The notes under the pieces: generated by a model | The model's database searches: none | Seen by the model: the letters and a program-made list of their open reading frames with translations, nothing else | What the model was told of the DNA's origin: nothing | Source of the DNA: an uncultured Halomonas sp. | GTDB taxonomy: Bacteria; Pseudomonadota; Gammaproteobacteria; Pseudomonadales; Halomonadaceae | Assembly (NCBI RefSeq): GCF_947501415.1 | Contig: NZ_CANMVL010000002.1 | Span: 310,001 to 374,000, forward strand | Direction of reading: 5' to 3' | Length of the DNA stretch: 64,000 bases | Translations under genes and position numbers: made by a program | Shown: in pieces, positions 9,811-19,294 of the stretch | How the letters are laid out: each line of letters opens with the position of its first letter | Position numbering within the stretch: the first letter of the stretch is position 1

Positions 9811-9828
9811 ACATACATTGTCGCATGT
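9811..9828. promoter_or_regulatory. Candidate AcrR-type operator between tolC and the hydrolase gene
   Basis: ACATACATTGTCGCATGT begins with the same ACATACA half-site as the palindrome upstream of tetR and ends in ATGT at the same 18-base span. It sits 29 bases before the channel-gene start and 75 bases before the divergent hydrolase gene, so it could affect both. The right half-site is weaker than in the other two copies. Confidence 0.5.
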
Positions 9829-9902
9829 TCAGGCCTCGATTCCACCTTACCATCGAGGAACAATATGGCATATCGTGGTCACCCCAGCGACGGAGACGAA
9901 GC

Positions 9903-10745
9903 ATGCAACACCTTGATTGGGTCAGCGTAGACGATCTCGACGTGGCAGTGCGGGTATGGCACCCCGATGCCCCTCGCACCCTGATCGCCTGGCACGGCCT
10001 GGCTCGCCATGGGGGTGACTTCGCCGAGCTGGCCCATCGCCTGGGACCCGAGTGGCGGGTGCTGGCACCGGACACCCCGGGGCGCGGCCTCTCGACCTGG
10101 TCGCTTCATCCCGAGCAGGACTATACCTACGCCGCCTACGCCGGTATCGCCCGGGGCATCCTCGACCACTTCGACCTGGAGCGGGTGCCCTGGCTAGGCA
10201 CCTCCATGGGCGGCCTGCTGGGCCTGCGTCTGGCCGCTGAGCTCTACACCGCCGGGCGCATCGAGCGCCTGATACTCAACGATATCGGCCCCGAGCTGGC
10301 GCCCGGGGGACTGGCCGAGCTGGGCGACTACTTCTCTCGCCCCCACGAGTTCGCGAGCTTCCGCGACCTCGAGGCGGAGCTGCGCCACCACTATGCAGGA
10401 TTCGGCATCGAGGGCGACGACAGCTGGCGGCGACTGGCGCTGGAGAGTGCACGTCGCCTGCCCGACGGGCGCTGGAGCTTTCACTACGACCCGCAGATCA
10501 CCGCGCAGTTTGTCCACGACACGCCGCGAGACCTATGGGCCGACTGGAGTACCCTCACCTGCCCACTGATGGTGATCCGCGGCGCTCGCTCGCCCCTGCT
10601 CGCCGCCGCCACGCTCGAGCGGATGGCCGAAACACAACCCAAGCTCATCACTCTGGAAGCGGCCGGCTGTGGCCACGCCCCCTATCTCGACCGCGCCAGC
10701 CAGGTCGAGCCGATTCGGCGCTTTCTCGATAATCCGGAGCACTGA
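9903..10745 (+). CDS. Alpha/beta-fold hydrolase
   Basis: The start at 9903 gives 280 residues; an upstream in-frame ATG adds an Arg-rich leader that is not hydrolase-like. The oxyanion-hole motif is AWHGLARHGGDF, the nucleophile elbow is GTSMGG (Ser101), and the catalytic His is His258 in GCGHAPYLD. No signal peptide is seen, so it is cytosolic. Its stop is one base before the mlaE-like start, so it is translationally linked to a lipid-transport operon and may act on a lipid or ester handled there. Substrate cannot be read from sequence. Confidence 0.88.
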   Translation: MQHLDWVSVDDLDVAVRVWHPDAPRTLIAWHGLARHGGDFAELAHRLGPEWRVLAPDTPGRGLSTWSLHPEQDYTYAAYAGIARGILDHFDLERVPWLGTSMGGLLGLRLAAELYTAGRIERLILNDIGPELAPGGLAELGDYFSRPHEFASFRDLEAELRHHYAGFGIEGDDSWRRLALESARRLPDGRWSFHYDPQITAQFVHDTPRDLWADWSTLTCPLMVIRGARSPLLAAATLERMAETQPKLITLEAAGCGHAPYLDRASQVEPIRRFLDNPEH

Positions 10746-10746
10746 G

Positions 10747-11868
10747 ATGCCATCGACCCCGGGGGAGCTACTGATCGACCAGGGGCCGCCACGCCCACGC
10801 GGTGACTGGACCCTCGAGCATCATGCCACGCTGCGCCGCCGTATCGATGAGGCCCGTCGAGCGGCGGCTGGCACTCCCGAGTCGCTGGCCGAGATCGCCG
10901 CCCTCGATACCGCCGGCGCCGCCCTGCTTGCCGAGCTCACCGGCGCCGAGCGCCTCGCCGGAATCGATGACTGGGCGCCACAGCTGCCTGCCGAAAGGCG
11001 CGCCCTGCTGCGCTCGGTGGGCGAGGCACTCCTGCTCTGCGAGCCCCCGGCTGCACAACGCTCTCACCCCCTGCGTGGCCCACTCGCCGAAATCGGGCGG
11101 CGTGTTGAAGGCATCGGGGACCAGCAGAAACAGCTACTGGGCTTCATCGGACGAGTGCTCGCCACCCTGGCCACCAACGCCTGGCGCCCCAGGCGCTGGC
11201 GCCTCACCTCCGTCGTCGCCCAGATTCACCAGACCGGCCTCGACGCCCTGCCCATCGTCGCCCTGCTCACCTTCCTGGTGGGAGCGGTAGTCGCATTTCT
11301 CGGTGCCACGGTGCTACGCGACTTCGGTGCCACCCTCTACACGGTACACCTGGTGGCTTACGCCTTCCTGCGCGAGTTCGGCGTGATCCTGGCCGCCATC
11401 CTGATGGCCGGCCGAACCGCCAGCGCCTTTACCGCCCAGCTGGGAGCCATGAAGGCCAACGAGGAGCTCGATGCCCTGCGCACCCTGGGTCTCGACCCGG
11501 TAGCGTTGCTGGTACTGCCTCGCGTGGTGGCACTGACCATCAGCCTGCCCATCCTCACCTTCGTGGGGATGCTCAGTGGTATCCTGGGCGGCGCCACGGT
11601 CTGCCTGGTGGCACTGGATATCTCGGCGGCACAGTTTCTGGCGATCCTTGAGCGCGATATCGCCATTCAGCACTTCCTGGTGGGCATGGGCAAGGCACCG
11701 CTGTTCGCCTTCGTGGTCGCCGTGATCGGCTGTCTGGAAGGCTTCAAGGTAAGCGGCAGCGCCCAGTCGGTGGGCGAGCACACGACGTCGAGCGTGGTGC
11801 AGTCGATCTTCATGGTGATCCTGCTCGACGCCCTGGCGGCGCTGTTCTGCATGGAGATGGGGTGGTGA
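10747..11868 (+). CDS. MlaE-family lipid ABC transporter permease with N-terminal STAS-like domain
   Basis: This 373-residue protein is about 110 residues longer than E. coli MlaE. The first 110 residues resemble a STAS domain (LAEIAALDTAGAALLAEL), the role played by the separate MlaB in E. coli. The rest is the MlaE permease core with five to six helices and the signature FLREFGVILAAILMAGRTASAFTAQLGAMKANEELDALRTLGLDP. It forms the inner-membrane channel of an MCE lipid transporter together with the ATPase and MCE protein that follow. Its stop overlaps the ATPase start, indicating coupled translation. Confidence 0.92.
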   Translation: MPSTPGELLIDQGPPRPRGDWTLEHHATLRRRIDEARRAAAGTPESLAEIAALDTAGAALLAELTGAERLAGIDDWAPQLPAERRALLRSVGEALLLCEPPAAQRSHPLRGPLAEIGRRVEGIGDQQKQLLGFIGRVLATLATNAWRPRRWRLTSVVAQIHQTGLDALPIVALLTFLVGAVVAFLGATVLRDFGATLYTVHLVAYAFLREFGVILAAILMAGRTASAFTAQLGAMKANEELDALRTLGLDPVALLVLPRVVALTISLPILTFVGMLSGILGGATVCLVALDISAAQFLAILERDIAIQHFLVGMGKAPLFAFVVAVIGCLEGFKVSGSAQSVGEHTTSSVVQSIFMVILLDALAALFCMEMGW

Positions 11869-12668
11869 GCGAGCAGGTGGATGACAGACCCCGGCCGCTG
11901 ATTCGTGTTCGCGACCTGGAGAACCGCTTCGGCAGCCATGTGGTGCACCAGCACCTCGACCTGGACTTGCAGCAAGGCGAGATTCTTGGCGTGGTGGGCG
12001 GCTCGGGCTCGGGCAAGTCGGTCCTGTTACGCAGCATCGTTGGTCTGTTGCGCCCTAGCGGCGGAAGCATCGAGGTATTTGGCGAGGACCTTCAGCAGCT
12101 TTCCGCTTCGGCGCGCTCACGGGTCGAGCGTCGCTTCGGGGTGCTGTTCCAGCGCGGCGCCCTGTTTACCTCACTGACCCTGGCCGAGAATGTCGCCCTG
12201 CCCCTGATCGAGCATGCAGGCCTGCCCCGCAGCGAAGCCGAGGCGCTGGCGCGCCTCAAGCTGGCCCTGACAGGGCTGCCTGGCAAGGCTGCCACTCAGT
12301 ACCCGGCCGAGCTCTCCGGCGGCATGGTCAAGCGCGCCGCCCTGGCCCGTGCCCTGGCGCTGGACCCGGAAGTGCTGTTCCTCGATGAGCCCACCGCAGG
12401 ACTGGACCCCATCGGGGCCGCCGCCTTCGACCGGCTGCTGCTGACCCTGCGAGATGCCCTGAGTCTCAGCGTGTTTCTGATCACCCACGACCTGGATACT
12501 CTCTATACAGCCTGTGACCGAGTGGCGGTACTGGCCCAGCGCCGGGTACTGGTGGCCGGCCACCTCGAGAGCGTGGCAGCCACCGATGAGGCCTGGATTC
12601 ACGACTACTTTCACGGCCCGCGTGGACGCGCGGCCGACAATGCCGCGCGTACCGCCAAGGAGAGCTGA
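11862..12668 (+). CDS. MlaF-family ABC transporter ATPase
   Basis: This 268-residue nucleotide-binding subunit starts with GTG inside the end of the permease gene; the next codon is also GTG and could be the true start. It has Walker A GGSGSGKS (residues 46-53), the ABC signature LSGGMVKRAALARA, Walker B EVLFLDEPTAGLDP and the switch His in LITHDLD. LSGGMxKRAALARA is typical of the MlaF subgroup. It should energise lipid transfer by the adjacent permease, in either direction. Confidence 0.93.
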   Translation: MVSEQVDDRPRPLIRVRDLENRFGSHVVHQHLDLDLQQGEILGVVGGSGSGKSVLLRSIVGLLRPSGGSIEVFGEDLQQLSASARSRVERRFGVLFQRGALFTSLTLAENVALPLIEHAGLPRSEAEALARLKLALTGLPGKAATQYPAELSGGMVKRAALARALALDPEVLFLDEPTAGLDPIGAAAFDRLLLTLRDALSLSVFLITHDLDTLYTACDRVAVLAQRRVLVAGHLESVAATDEAWIHDYFHGPRGRAADNAARTAKES

Positions 12669-12670
12669 CC

Positions 12671-13609
12671 ATGGAGCCTCGTGCCCATCATGTGCTGATC
12701 GGTCTGTTTACCGTGCTCGCCCTCGGCGGCGCCCTGCTGTTCGCGCTGTGGCTGGGCAAGTCGAGCCTGAACCGCGATGATACCTGGTACGAGGTGGTCT
12801 TCGATCGTGCCGTCAGCGGCCTCGCCGAGGGTAACGCCGTCCAATACAGCGGCATCGAGGTGGGTAACGTGGCCGAACTGCACCTGGATTCCAGGGACCC
12901 ACGCCGGGTACGCGCGCTGATCCGCATCGATGCCAGCGTACCGATCAAGGCCGACACCCGCGCCAGTCTGAGCCTGGCCAACATCACCGGCAGCATGAAT
13001 ATCCAGCTCTACGGCGGCAGCCCGGAGAGTGAGCGGCTGATGGGCAGTCGTGACAACCCGCCGGTGATCCGCGCCCGACCTTCGCCGCTTAGCTCGCTGC
13101 TGAGCAACAGCGAACGGCTGATGATCCGCTTCAATCGCCTGCTCGACGGCGCCGACCGGCTGCTCTCCGACGACAATGTCGAGCACCTGTCGCGCAGTCT
13201 GGCCAACCTGGAACAGGCCACCGCGACACTCGCCGATAATGACCTCGACCTGGCGGCACTGGCCGAGCAACTCGGCACCATCCTGACCCAGGCCGAAACC
13301 ACTCTGGCGACCTACGCCCGGCTGGGAGAACAGGCTGGGCGGCTGCTCGACGAGGAGGGCCGCCGCACCCTGGCTCGCGCGGAGAACGCCATGGCGGCCC
13401 TGGAAGAGGGCGCCGGCCGGGTGGCCCGGCTGACCGCCGACCATGAGCAGGATATCGCCCGCGGCCTGCAGGGAGTCGGCGAACTCGACCCCGCCATGCG
13501 CGAGCTCCATGCGGCGCTGCGCGCCCTCAACCGCCTGATACGGCGCCTCGAGGAGAGTCCTGCCGACACCCTGCTGGGACGCGAACTGCTGCCGGAGTAC
13601 ACCCCTTGA
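12671..13609 (+). CDS. MCE domain protein (MlaD-like)
   Basis: The 312 residues begin with one membrane anchor (about residues 8-28) followed by a single MCE domain (about 37-120: WYEVVFDRAVSGLAEGNAVQYSGIEVGNVAELHLD to ASLSLANITGSMNIQLYGG). The remainder is a long helical region with heptad-like Leu and Ala spacing, suggesting a coiled-coil needle or ring extension beyond the shorter MlaD. It would form a hexameric periplasmic ring over the permease and guide phospholipid. It starts two bases after the ATPase stop. No MlaC-like soluble carrier is encoded here. Confidence 0.92.
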   Translation: MEPRAHHVLIGLFTVLALGGALLFALWLGKSSLNRDDTWYEVVFDRAVSGLAEGNAVQYSGIEVGNVAELHLDSRDPRRVRALIRIDASVPIKADTRASLSLANITGSMNIQLYGGSPESERLMGSRDNPPVIRARPSPLSSLLSNSERLMIRFNRLLDGADRLLSDDNVEHLSRSLANLEQATATLADNDLDLAALAEQLGTILTQAETTLATYARLGEQAGRLLDEEGRRTLARAENAMAALEEGAGRVARLTADHEQDIARGLQGVGELDPAMRELHAALRALNRLIRRLEESPADTLLGRELLPEYTP

Positions 13610-13649
13610 GCATTAACCCCATGACCTTTCACACCATAGGGGATATCAC

Positions 13650-14252
13650 ATGAGCCCCCGATATCTTGTCTCGATGCTGCTGGCCCTGTTGCTGATGGTT
13701 TCCGCCGGCTGCACAATCCTGCCGGAGCGCGAGCCCCAGCGCCTGTTCACTCTGCCGGGAAGCACGGCTCTCGATGCCTCCGGTCCATCCGCCCTCGCCA
13801 CCCTGCGCGTCGATACATTCAGCGCCAGCGCACCTCACGGCGGCAACCGGCTGCTGGTGATGCCGACACCCGGTGAACTCGAAGCCTGGGCCGGGGTACG
13901 CTGGCGTGACGATGCCACGCGACTGTTGCAGGAGCGGCTCCTCGAGGCCTTTCGCCTAGCGGGACGCCTGAACGGGGTGCTCGATGACGCCAGCCGCGCC
14001 CGCAGTGATGCTACCCTGACCGGTCATCTGACGGCCTTCCACCTGCGCCTCGATGGGGACCCCCCCCGTGCCGTGGTGCGCCTCGACGCCCAGCTGATCG
14101 ACGAGTCCCGCCGCGAGTTACTCGCCAGTCGCCGCTTCGAGGCAACATCGGCGGTCAGTGACGCCACACCCGAGGCAGCGGTGCAGGCCCTTGGGCGGGC
14201 ATCCGATGCCCTCGCCGAGAGCCTGATCGGCTGGGCAGTCGAAACGCTATAG
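13650..14252 (+). CDS. ABC-type transport auxiliary lipoprotein (PqiC-like)
   Basis: The 200-residue protein starts with a lipoprotein signal ending in SAGC (Cys21), followed by RLFTLPG and ATLRVDTFSASAPHGGNRLLVMPTPGELEAWAGVRWRDDATRLLQERLLEAF. These segments match the PF03886 auxiliary component found in PqiABC and in some MCE operons, which sits in the outer membrane and connects to the MCE barrel. Downstream of the MCE gene by 40 bases, it closes this operon. Its presence and the absence of MlaA/MlaC suggest a direct bridging mechanism. Confidence 0.9.
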   Translation: MSPRYLVSMLLALLLMVSAGCTILPEREPQRLFTLPGSTALDASGPSALATLRVDTFSASAPHGGNRLLVMPTPGELEAWAGVRWRDDATRLLQERLLEAFRLAGRLNGVLDDASRARSDATLTGHLTAFHLRLDGDPPRAVVRLDAQLIDESRRELLASRRFEATSAVSDATPEAAVQALGRASDALAESLIGWAVETL

Positions 14253-14356
14253 CCCCGCAACATCATCAGGATGGACTCCAGACTTGACATAACTCAGGGA
14301 AACTTGAGCACGAATCTGGCACCATGGAGGCCATTCAGGGAAGGAGGTGAATCAGA

Positions 14357-15433
14357 ATGGGCAAGCGCGTCGCCAACCATTGGCCAAAAGCCACCCTTGC
14401 CGCGGCCGCTGTCGCATTACTGGCGGGAGTGGCCTGGTGGAGCCTGCAGCCGGAGGCCGAGCACCCCGGCCTGACACTGGGCAACGGCCGCATCGAGGCT
14501 ACCGAGATCGATGTGGCCACACGCCTGCCCGGCCGCCTGGCCGAGGTAATGGTCGAGGAGGGCGAGATTGTTGACCCCGGCCGCGCGGTCGCCCGCATGG
14601 ATACCGCGACCCTGGAGGCCGAACTCGCCCAGGCCCGTGCCCAACAGCGACGTGCCGAGAATGTCCTGGAGACCGCTCGCGCCATGGTGGCGCTGCGTGA
14701 GAGCGAGCTGACCGCCGCCCAGGCAGTCGTCAGCCAGCGCCAGGCCGAGCTCACCGCGGCCCGCAAGCGCTACGAGCGCGCGGCCAGCCTGGTGGAGCGC
14801 AACGCCATCTCGCAACAGCAGTTCGATGATACCCTCGCTGCCTGGCAGAGCCAGCAGGCGGCCCTGGCCTCGGCGAATGCCCAGGTACTCTCGGCCCGGG
14901 CCGCCATCCGTGCCACCGAGTCTCAGGTGATCGAGGCCGAGTCCCAGATCGAGGCCAGCGACGCCACCCTGGCCCGTATCCAGGCCGATCTTGACGATAG
15001 CGTATTGACGGCGGATCGTCTGGCGCGGGTGCAGTACCGAATCACCGAGCCCGGGGAGGTGCTGGGGGCCGGAGGCAAGGTGCTCAACCTGGTCGATCTC
15101 ACCAATGTCTACATGACCTTCTTCCTGCCCACACGTGAGGCGGGCCGAGTCGCCATCGGCGACGAGGTCCGCCTGGTCCTGGATGCCGCACCGGAGTACG
15201 TGATTCCCGCGCGGGTCAGCTATGTGGCGAGCGTCGCCCAGTTCACTCCCAAAAGCGTGGAGACCGCCAGCGAACGCGAAAAGCTGATGTTCCGCATTCG
15301 CGCCAGGATCGAGCCCGAGCTGCTGCGCCGCCATATTGAACAGGTCAAGACAGGGCTTCCGGGGCTGGCCTACGTCAGACTCGATGATACAGCCCCCTGG
15401 CCGGACAGCCTCGAACTCCGAGTGACGCCATGA
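14357..15433 (+). CDS. HlyD-family membrane fusion protein (YhiI-like)
   Basis: The start is fixed by a perfect AAGGAGGTGA seven bases upstream. The 358 residues carry an N-terminal membrane anchor (about 12-31), a lipoyl half ([35 protein letters not shown]), a long coiled-coil hairpin (about 75-205) and the second half with [39 protein letters not shown]. It couples an ABC exporter to the cell envelope. It overlaps the RbbA-like gene by four bases. The order HlyD, fused ATPase-permease, permease is the same as yhiI-rbbA-yhhJ of E. coli. Confidence 0.9.
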   Translation: MGKRVANHWPKATLAAAAVALLAGVAWWSLQPEAEHPGLTLGNGRIEATEIDVATRLPGRLAEVMVEEGEIVDPGRAVARMDTATLEAELAQARAQQRRAENVLETARAMVALRESELTAAQAVVSQRQAELTAARKRYERAASLVERNAISQQQFDDTLAAWQSQQAALASANAQVLSARAAIRATESQVIEAESQIEASDATLARIQADLDDSVLTADRLARVQYRITEPGEVLGAGGKVLNLVDLTNVYMTFFLPTREAGRVAIGDEVRLVLDAAPEYVIPARVSYVASVAQFTPKSVETASEREKLMFRIRARIEPELLRRHIEQVKTGLPGLAYVRLDDTAPWPDSLELRVTP

Positions 15434-18159
15434 CTCGACACTCGGCAGACCGTGTGGCGAGCGTCGAGGCCGTGAGCCTGCGCTACGGCGACACCCTTGC
15501 CCTGGACAATATCAGCCTGGATCTGCCGGCTGGCCGGATGGTCGGCCTGATTGGTCCCGACGGCGTGGGCAAGTCGAGTCTGCTGGCGCTGCTCGCCGGC
15601 GCCCGGCGCCTGCAGCTGGGACATGTCGAGGTACTCGGTGGTGATATGCACGATACCCACCACCGCCGGCTCACCTGCCCCCGCATCGCCTATATGCCTC
15701 AGGGGCTCGGCCGGAACCTCTACCCCACCCTGTCGGTACACGAAAACCTGACCTTCTTCGGTCGCCTCTTCGGTCAGGATGGCCCCGAGCGGGAGAGGCG
15801 TATCGCGGCGCTGACCCGTGCCACCGGCCTGGCACCCTTTATCGACCGCCCGGCGGCCAAGCTCTCCGGTGGCATGAAGCAGAAGCTGGGGCTGTGCTGT
15901 GCACTGATCCACGACCCCGACCTGCTGATCCTCGACGAGCCCACCACCGGCGTCGACCCGCTCTCGCGCAGCCAGTTCTGGACGCTGATCGCGAGCATCC
16001 GCGACGCGCGCCCTGGGATGAGCGTGATCGTGGCCACCGCCTATATGGATGAAGCCCAGAGCTTCGACCACCTGGTGGCGATGGATGCCGGCCACACACT
16101 GGCCAGCGGCACGCCCGCAGAGTTGCTGGCACAGACCGGGACAGACGACCTCGAGAGCGCCTTTATCGGCCTGCTGCCCGAGGCGAAGCGCCGCCAGCAT
16201 CGCGCCGTCACTATCCCGCCTCGCCCCGTCAGCGATACCATCGCCATCGAAGCACGGGAACTGACCAAGCGCTTCGGCGACTTTACCGCCGTCGACCGGG
16301 TGGACTTTCGCATCCCCCGGGGAGAGATCTTCGGCTTTCTGGGCTCCAACGGCTGCGGCAAGAGCACCACCATGAAGATCCTGACCGGCCTGCTGCCGGC
16401 CAGCGAAGGCGAGGCCGAACTATTCGGCCAACGGGTCGACTCCCAGGATCTCTCGACACGCCGCCGAGTGGGCTACATGTCCCAGGCATTCTCCCTGTAT
16501 GGCGAACTCAGCGTGCGCCAGAATCTCGCCCTGCATGCGCGACTCTTCCGGTTACCCCAGGCCGAAAGCCAGGCCCGCATCGAGGAGTTGCTCGAGCGCT
16601 TCGCCTTGAGAGGCGTCGCCGACAGCCTCTCGGGCGGCCTGCCACTGGGGATTCGCCAACGACTCTCCCTGGCCGTGGCCATACTCCATCGTCCCGAGAT
16701 CCTGATTCTCGACGAACCCACTTCCGGGGTCGACCCGATAGCCCGAGATGCCTTCTGGCGCGAGCTGGTCAGGCTGTCCCGGGAAGAGGGCGTGACCATC
16801 TTTATCTCCACCCACTTCATGAACGAGGCCCAGCGCTGCGACCGGATCTCGCTGATGCATGCCGGGCGGGTACTGGCCTGCGGCACCCCCGAGGCACTGC
16901 GCCAGGAGCGCGGCACCGCTACCCTCGAGGAGGCTTTTATCATCTGGCTGGCGGAAGCCGCCGACGACCCGCCTGGCGATCCGGAGGCCACGCCCCGCAA
17001 GACCGAAACGGTGGAGCCCCAGCGTGACCCGCCAGCCTTCAGCCTCAAGCGCCTGATGAGCTATACCCGCCGAGAGAGCATGGAGCTGCGCCGCGATCCA
17101 CTCCGCGGCACCCTGGCCCTGCTGGGCAGCGTGCTGCTGATGTTCATCATCGGCTACGGCATCAGTCTCGATGTCGAGAATCTCGACTATGCGGTCCTCG
17201 ACCGCGACCAGACCACCACCAGCCAGGCCTATGCCCTCAACCTGGCGGGCTCACGCTACTTCAGCGAACGTGCGCAGCTGACCAGCCAGGACGAAATGGA
17301 GGCAAGGATGCGCCGCGGCGACATCAGTCTTGCCGTGGAGATTCCGCCTGGCTTCGGCCGTGACCTCAAGCGCGGCGCCATCCCCGAAGTGGCCTTCTGG
17401 ATCGACGGTGCCATGCCGACCCGAGCCGATACCATCCGCGGCTACGCGCTGGGGCTGCATGGTGATTTTCTGGCGACCCTTGCTCGTGAATCCGGTGTCG
17501 CCACCCCCGACAGCGGTCTGGAGATCGCCCTGCGCTACCGCTACAACCCCGATGTCGAGAGCCTGCCCGCCATGGTACCGGCAGTGATTCCGCTGCTGCT
17601 GATGATGATTCCGGCGATGCTCACTGCGCTGGGTGTGGTGCGCGAGAAGGAGATGGGGTCGATCACCAACTTCTATGTCACGCCGGTGACCCGGACCGAG
17701 TTCCTGCTCGGCAAGCAGCTGCCCTACGTGGCCATGGGCATGGTCAACTTCGCCACCCTGGTGGCGCTTTCCATCTGGGTCTTTCGCGTCCCGGTCAGCG
17801 GTAGCCTGGCAACACTGAGCCTGGCCGCTCTTCTCTACCTGTTGTGCTCCACCGGCATGGGATTGCTGATCTCCTCGCTGCTGCGCAGCCAGATCGCCGC
17901 CATCTTCGGCACCGCAGTGATCACCCTGATTCCGGCGGTGCAGTTCTCGGGAATGCTGCATCCGGTCTCGGCCATGGAGGGCATCAGCGCCCTGATAGGC
18001 CAGGCCTATCCCACCACGCACTTCCTGATCATCACGCGGGGGGTGTTCTCCAAGGCGCTGGGCTTCAGCGAGCTGTGGCCCTACTTCGTGCCACTGCTGG
18101 TGGCGATCCCGCTACTGCTGCTGGTCAGCGTGGCTGGCCTGCGCGACCAGGAGAGATAA
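15430..18159 (+). CDS. rbbA: Fused double-ATPase and ABC-2 permease (RbbA/YhiH-like)
   Basis: This 909-residue protein joins two ABC ATPase domains to an ABC-2 membrane domain. Walker A motifs are GPDGVGKSS (residues 42-50) and [10 protein letters not shown] (about 305-314); signatures are [34 protein letters not shown] and [36 protein letters not shown], the second with an altered LSGGQ. The permease region from about residue 545 has one helix, a large extracytoplasmic domain and five more helices. RbbA was described as a ribosome-associated ATPase in E. coli; in this context an exporter role with the flanking HlyD protein and permease is more likely. Confidence 0.9.
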   Translation: MTRHSADRVASVEAVSLRYGDTLALDNISLDLPAGRMVGLIGPDGVGKSSLLALLAGARRLQLGHVEVLGGDMHDTHHRRLTCPRIAYMPQGLGRNLYPTLSVHENLTFFGRLFGQDGPERERRIAALTRATGLAPFIDRPAAKLSGGMKQKLGLCCALIHDPDLLILDEPTTGVDPLSRSQFWTLIASIRDARPGMSVIVATAYMDEAQSFDHLVAMDAGHTLASGTPAELLAQTGTDDLESAFIGLLPEAKRRQHRAVTIPPRPVSDTIAIEARELTKRFGDFTAVDRVDFRIPRGEIFGFLGSNGCGKSTTMKILTGLLPASEGEAELFGQRVDSQDLSTRRRVGYMSQAFSLYGELSVRQNLALHARLFRLPQAESQARIEELLERFALRGVADSLSGGLPLGIRQRLSLAVAILHRPEILILDEPTSGVDPIARDAFWRELVRLSREEGVTIFISTHFMNEAQRCDRISLMHAGRVLACGTPEALRQERGTATLEEAFIIWLAEAADDPPGDPEATPRKTETVEPQRDPPAFSLKRLMSYTRRESMELRRDPLRGTLALLGSVLLMFIIGYGISLDVENLDYAVLDRDQTTTSQAYALNLAGSRYFSERAQLTSQDEMEARMRRGDISLAVEIPPGFGRDLKRGAIPEVAFWIDGAMPTRADTIRGYALGLHGDFLATLARESGVATPDSGLEIALRYRYNPDVESLPAMVPAVIPLLLMMIPAMLTALGVVREKEMGSITNFYVTPVTRTEFLLGKQLPYVAMGMVNFATLVALSIWVFRVPVSGSLATLSLAALLYLLCSTGMGLLISSLLRSQIAAIFGTAVITLIPAVQFSGMLHPVSAMEGISALIGQAYPTTHFLIITRGVFSKALGFSELWPYFVPLLVAIPLLLLVSVAGLRDQER

Positions 18160-18160
18160 G

Positions 18161-19276
18161 ATGCCATCACTGGGCAATATCCTGCAGCTGGGGATCAAGG
18201 AGCTGCGCAGCCTGGCTCGGGACCCTGCCATGGTCGTGCTGATCCTCTACGCCTTCAGCCTGAGCATCCATACCAGCGCCACGGCGGTGCCCGAGTCGCC
18301 GCACCGCGCCACTGTCGGAGTGGTAAACGAAGATGCCTCGGCGCTCTCCTGGCGGCTGATCGATGCCCTGCAGATGCCCTACTTCCTGCCTCCCGAACCC
18401 ATTACTCGCGAGCAGATGGACACCGGCATGGACAGCGGGCGTTTCACCTTCACCCTGGACATCCCCCCCGACTTCCAGCGTGACCTGCTCGGCGGACGCG
18501 GCGCCGAGATCCAGCTCAATGTGGATGCCACCCAGGTCTCCCAGGCCTTTACCGGTGCCGGCCATATCCAGCAGATAATGGCCAGCGAGGTATCCGAATT
18601 CCTGAGTCGCCATCGAGCGGAACCGGTCATGCCGGTGGAAGCCATCGTTCGCACCGCCTACAACCCCAATCTGGACCGTGCCTGGTTCGGGGCCATCAAC
18701 GCGGTGATCGATCAGATCACCATGCTCTCGATCATTCTTACCGGAGCCGCGCTGATCCGCGAACGCGAGCACGGCACCATCGAGCACCTCCTGGTCATGC
18801 CGATCACGCCGCTGGAGATCATGCTGGCCAAGGTATGGTCCATGGCCGCGGTGGTGCTGGTCGCCTCGGCACTGGCCCTGCGCCTGGTGGTCCAGGGCTG
18901 GCTGGCAGTGCCCATACCCGGTTCGGTGGAGGTATTCCTGCTGGGTGCCGCCCTGCACCTCTTCGCCACCACCTCCATGGGTATCCTGTTCGGCACCATC
19001 GCCCGCTCGATGCCCCAGCTGGGGCTGTTGATCATCCTGGTGCTGCTGCCCATGCAGATCCTCTCCGGCGGCATGACCCCCCGCGAGAGCATGCCCGAGC
19101 TGGTGCAGCAGATCATGCTGGCCGCCCCAACCACCCACTTTATTCAGCTGGCCCAGGGCGTGCTATTCCGTGGCGCCGGCATCGCGGTTATCTGGCCCCA
19201 GCTACTGGCCCTGGCCGTCATCGGTGGTGCCTTCTTCCTGATCGCCCTCTCGCGTCTGCGCCGCTCGCTGCAGTAG
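18161..19276 (+). CDS. ABC-2 type transporter permease (YhhJ-like)
   Basis: This 371-residue membrane protein has the ABC-2 layout: one N-terminal helix (about 22-40), an extracytoplasmic domain of about 130 residues, then five or six helices from about residue 175 (AINAVIDQITMLSIILTGAALIREREHGTIEHLLVMPITPLEIMLAKVW). The EREHGTIEHLLVMPxT loop is the family signature. It starts two bases after the RbbA-like gene and is likely the partner half-transporter of the membrane domain fused there. Cargo is unknown; the family has been linked to export of drugs or small peptides. Confidence 0.9.
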   Translation: MPSLGNILQLGIKELRSLARDPAMVVLILYAFSLSIHTSATAVPESPHRATVGVVNEDASALSWRLIDALQMPYFLPPEPITREQMDTGMDSGRFTFTLDIPPDFQRDLLGGRGAEIQLNVDATQVSQAFTGAGHIQQIMASEVSEFLSRHRAEPVMPVEAIVRTAYNPNLDRAWFGAINAVIDQITMLSIILTGAALIREREHGTIEHLLVMPITPLEIMLAKVWSMAAVVLVASALALRLVVQGWLAVPIPGSVEVFLLGAALHLFATTSMGILFGTIARSMPQLGLLIILVLLPMQILSGGMTPRESMPELVQQIMLAAPTTHFIQLAQGVLFRGAGIAVIWPQLLALAVIGGAFFLIALSRLRRSLQ

Positions 19277-19294
19277 GCTCAAGGCACCCGGGCC

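Noticed and set aside
14281..14341. Promoter for the HlyD-RbbA operon with a MerR-type palindrome
   Set aside because: TTGACA at 14284-14289 and the CTCAGGGAAACTTGAG palindrome are suggestive, but no acceptable -10 element follows at 17 to 20 bases.
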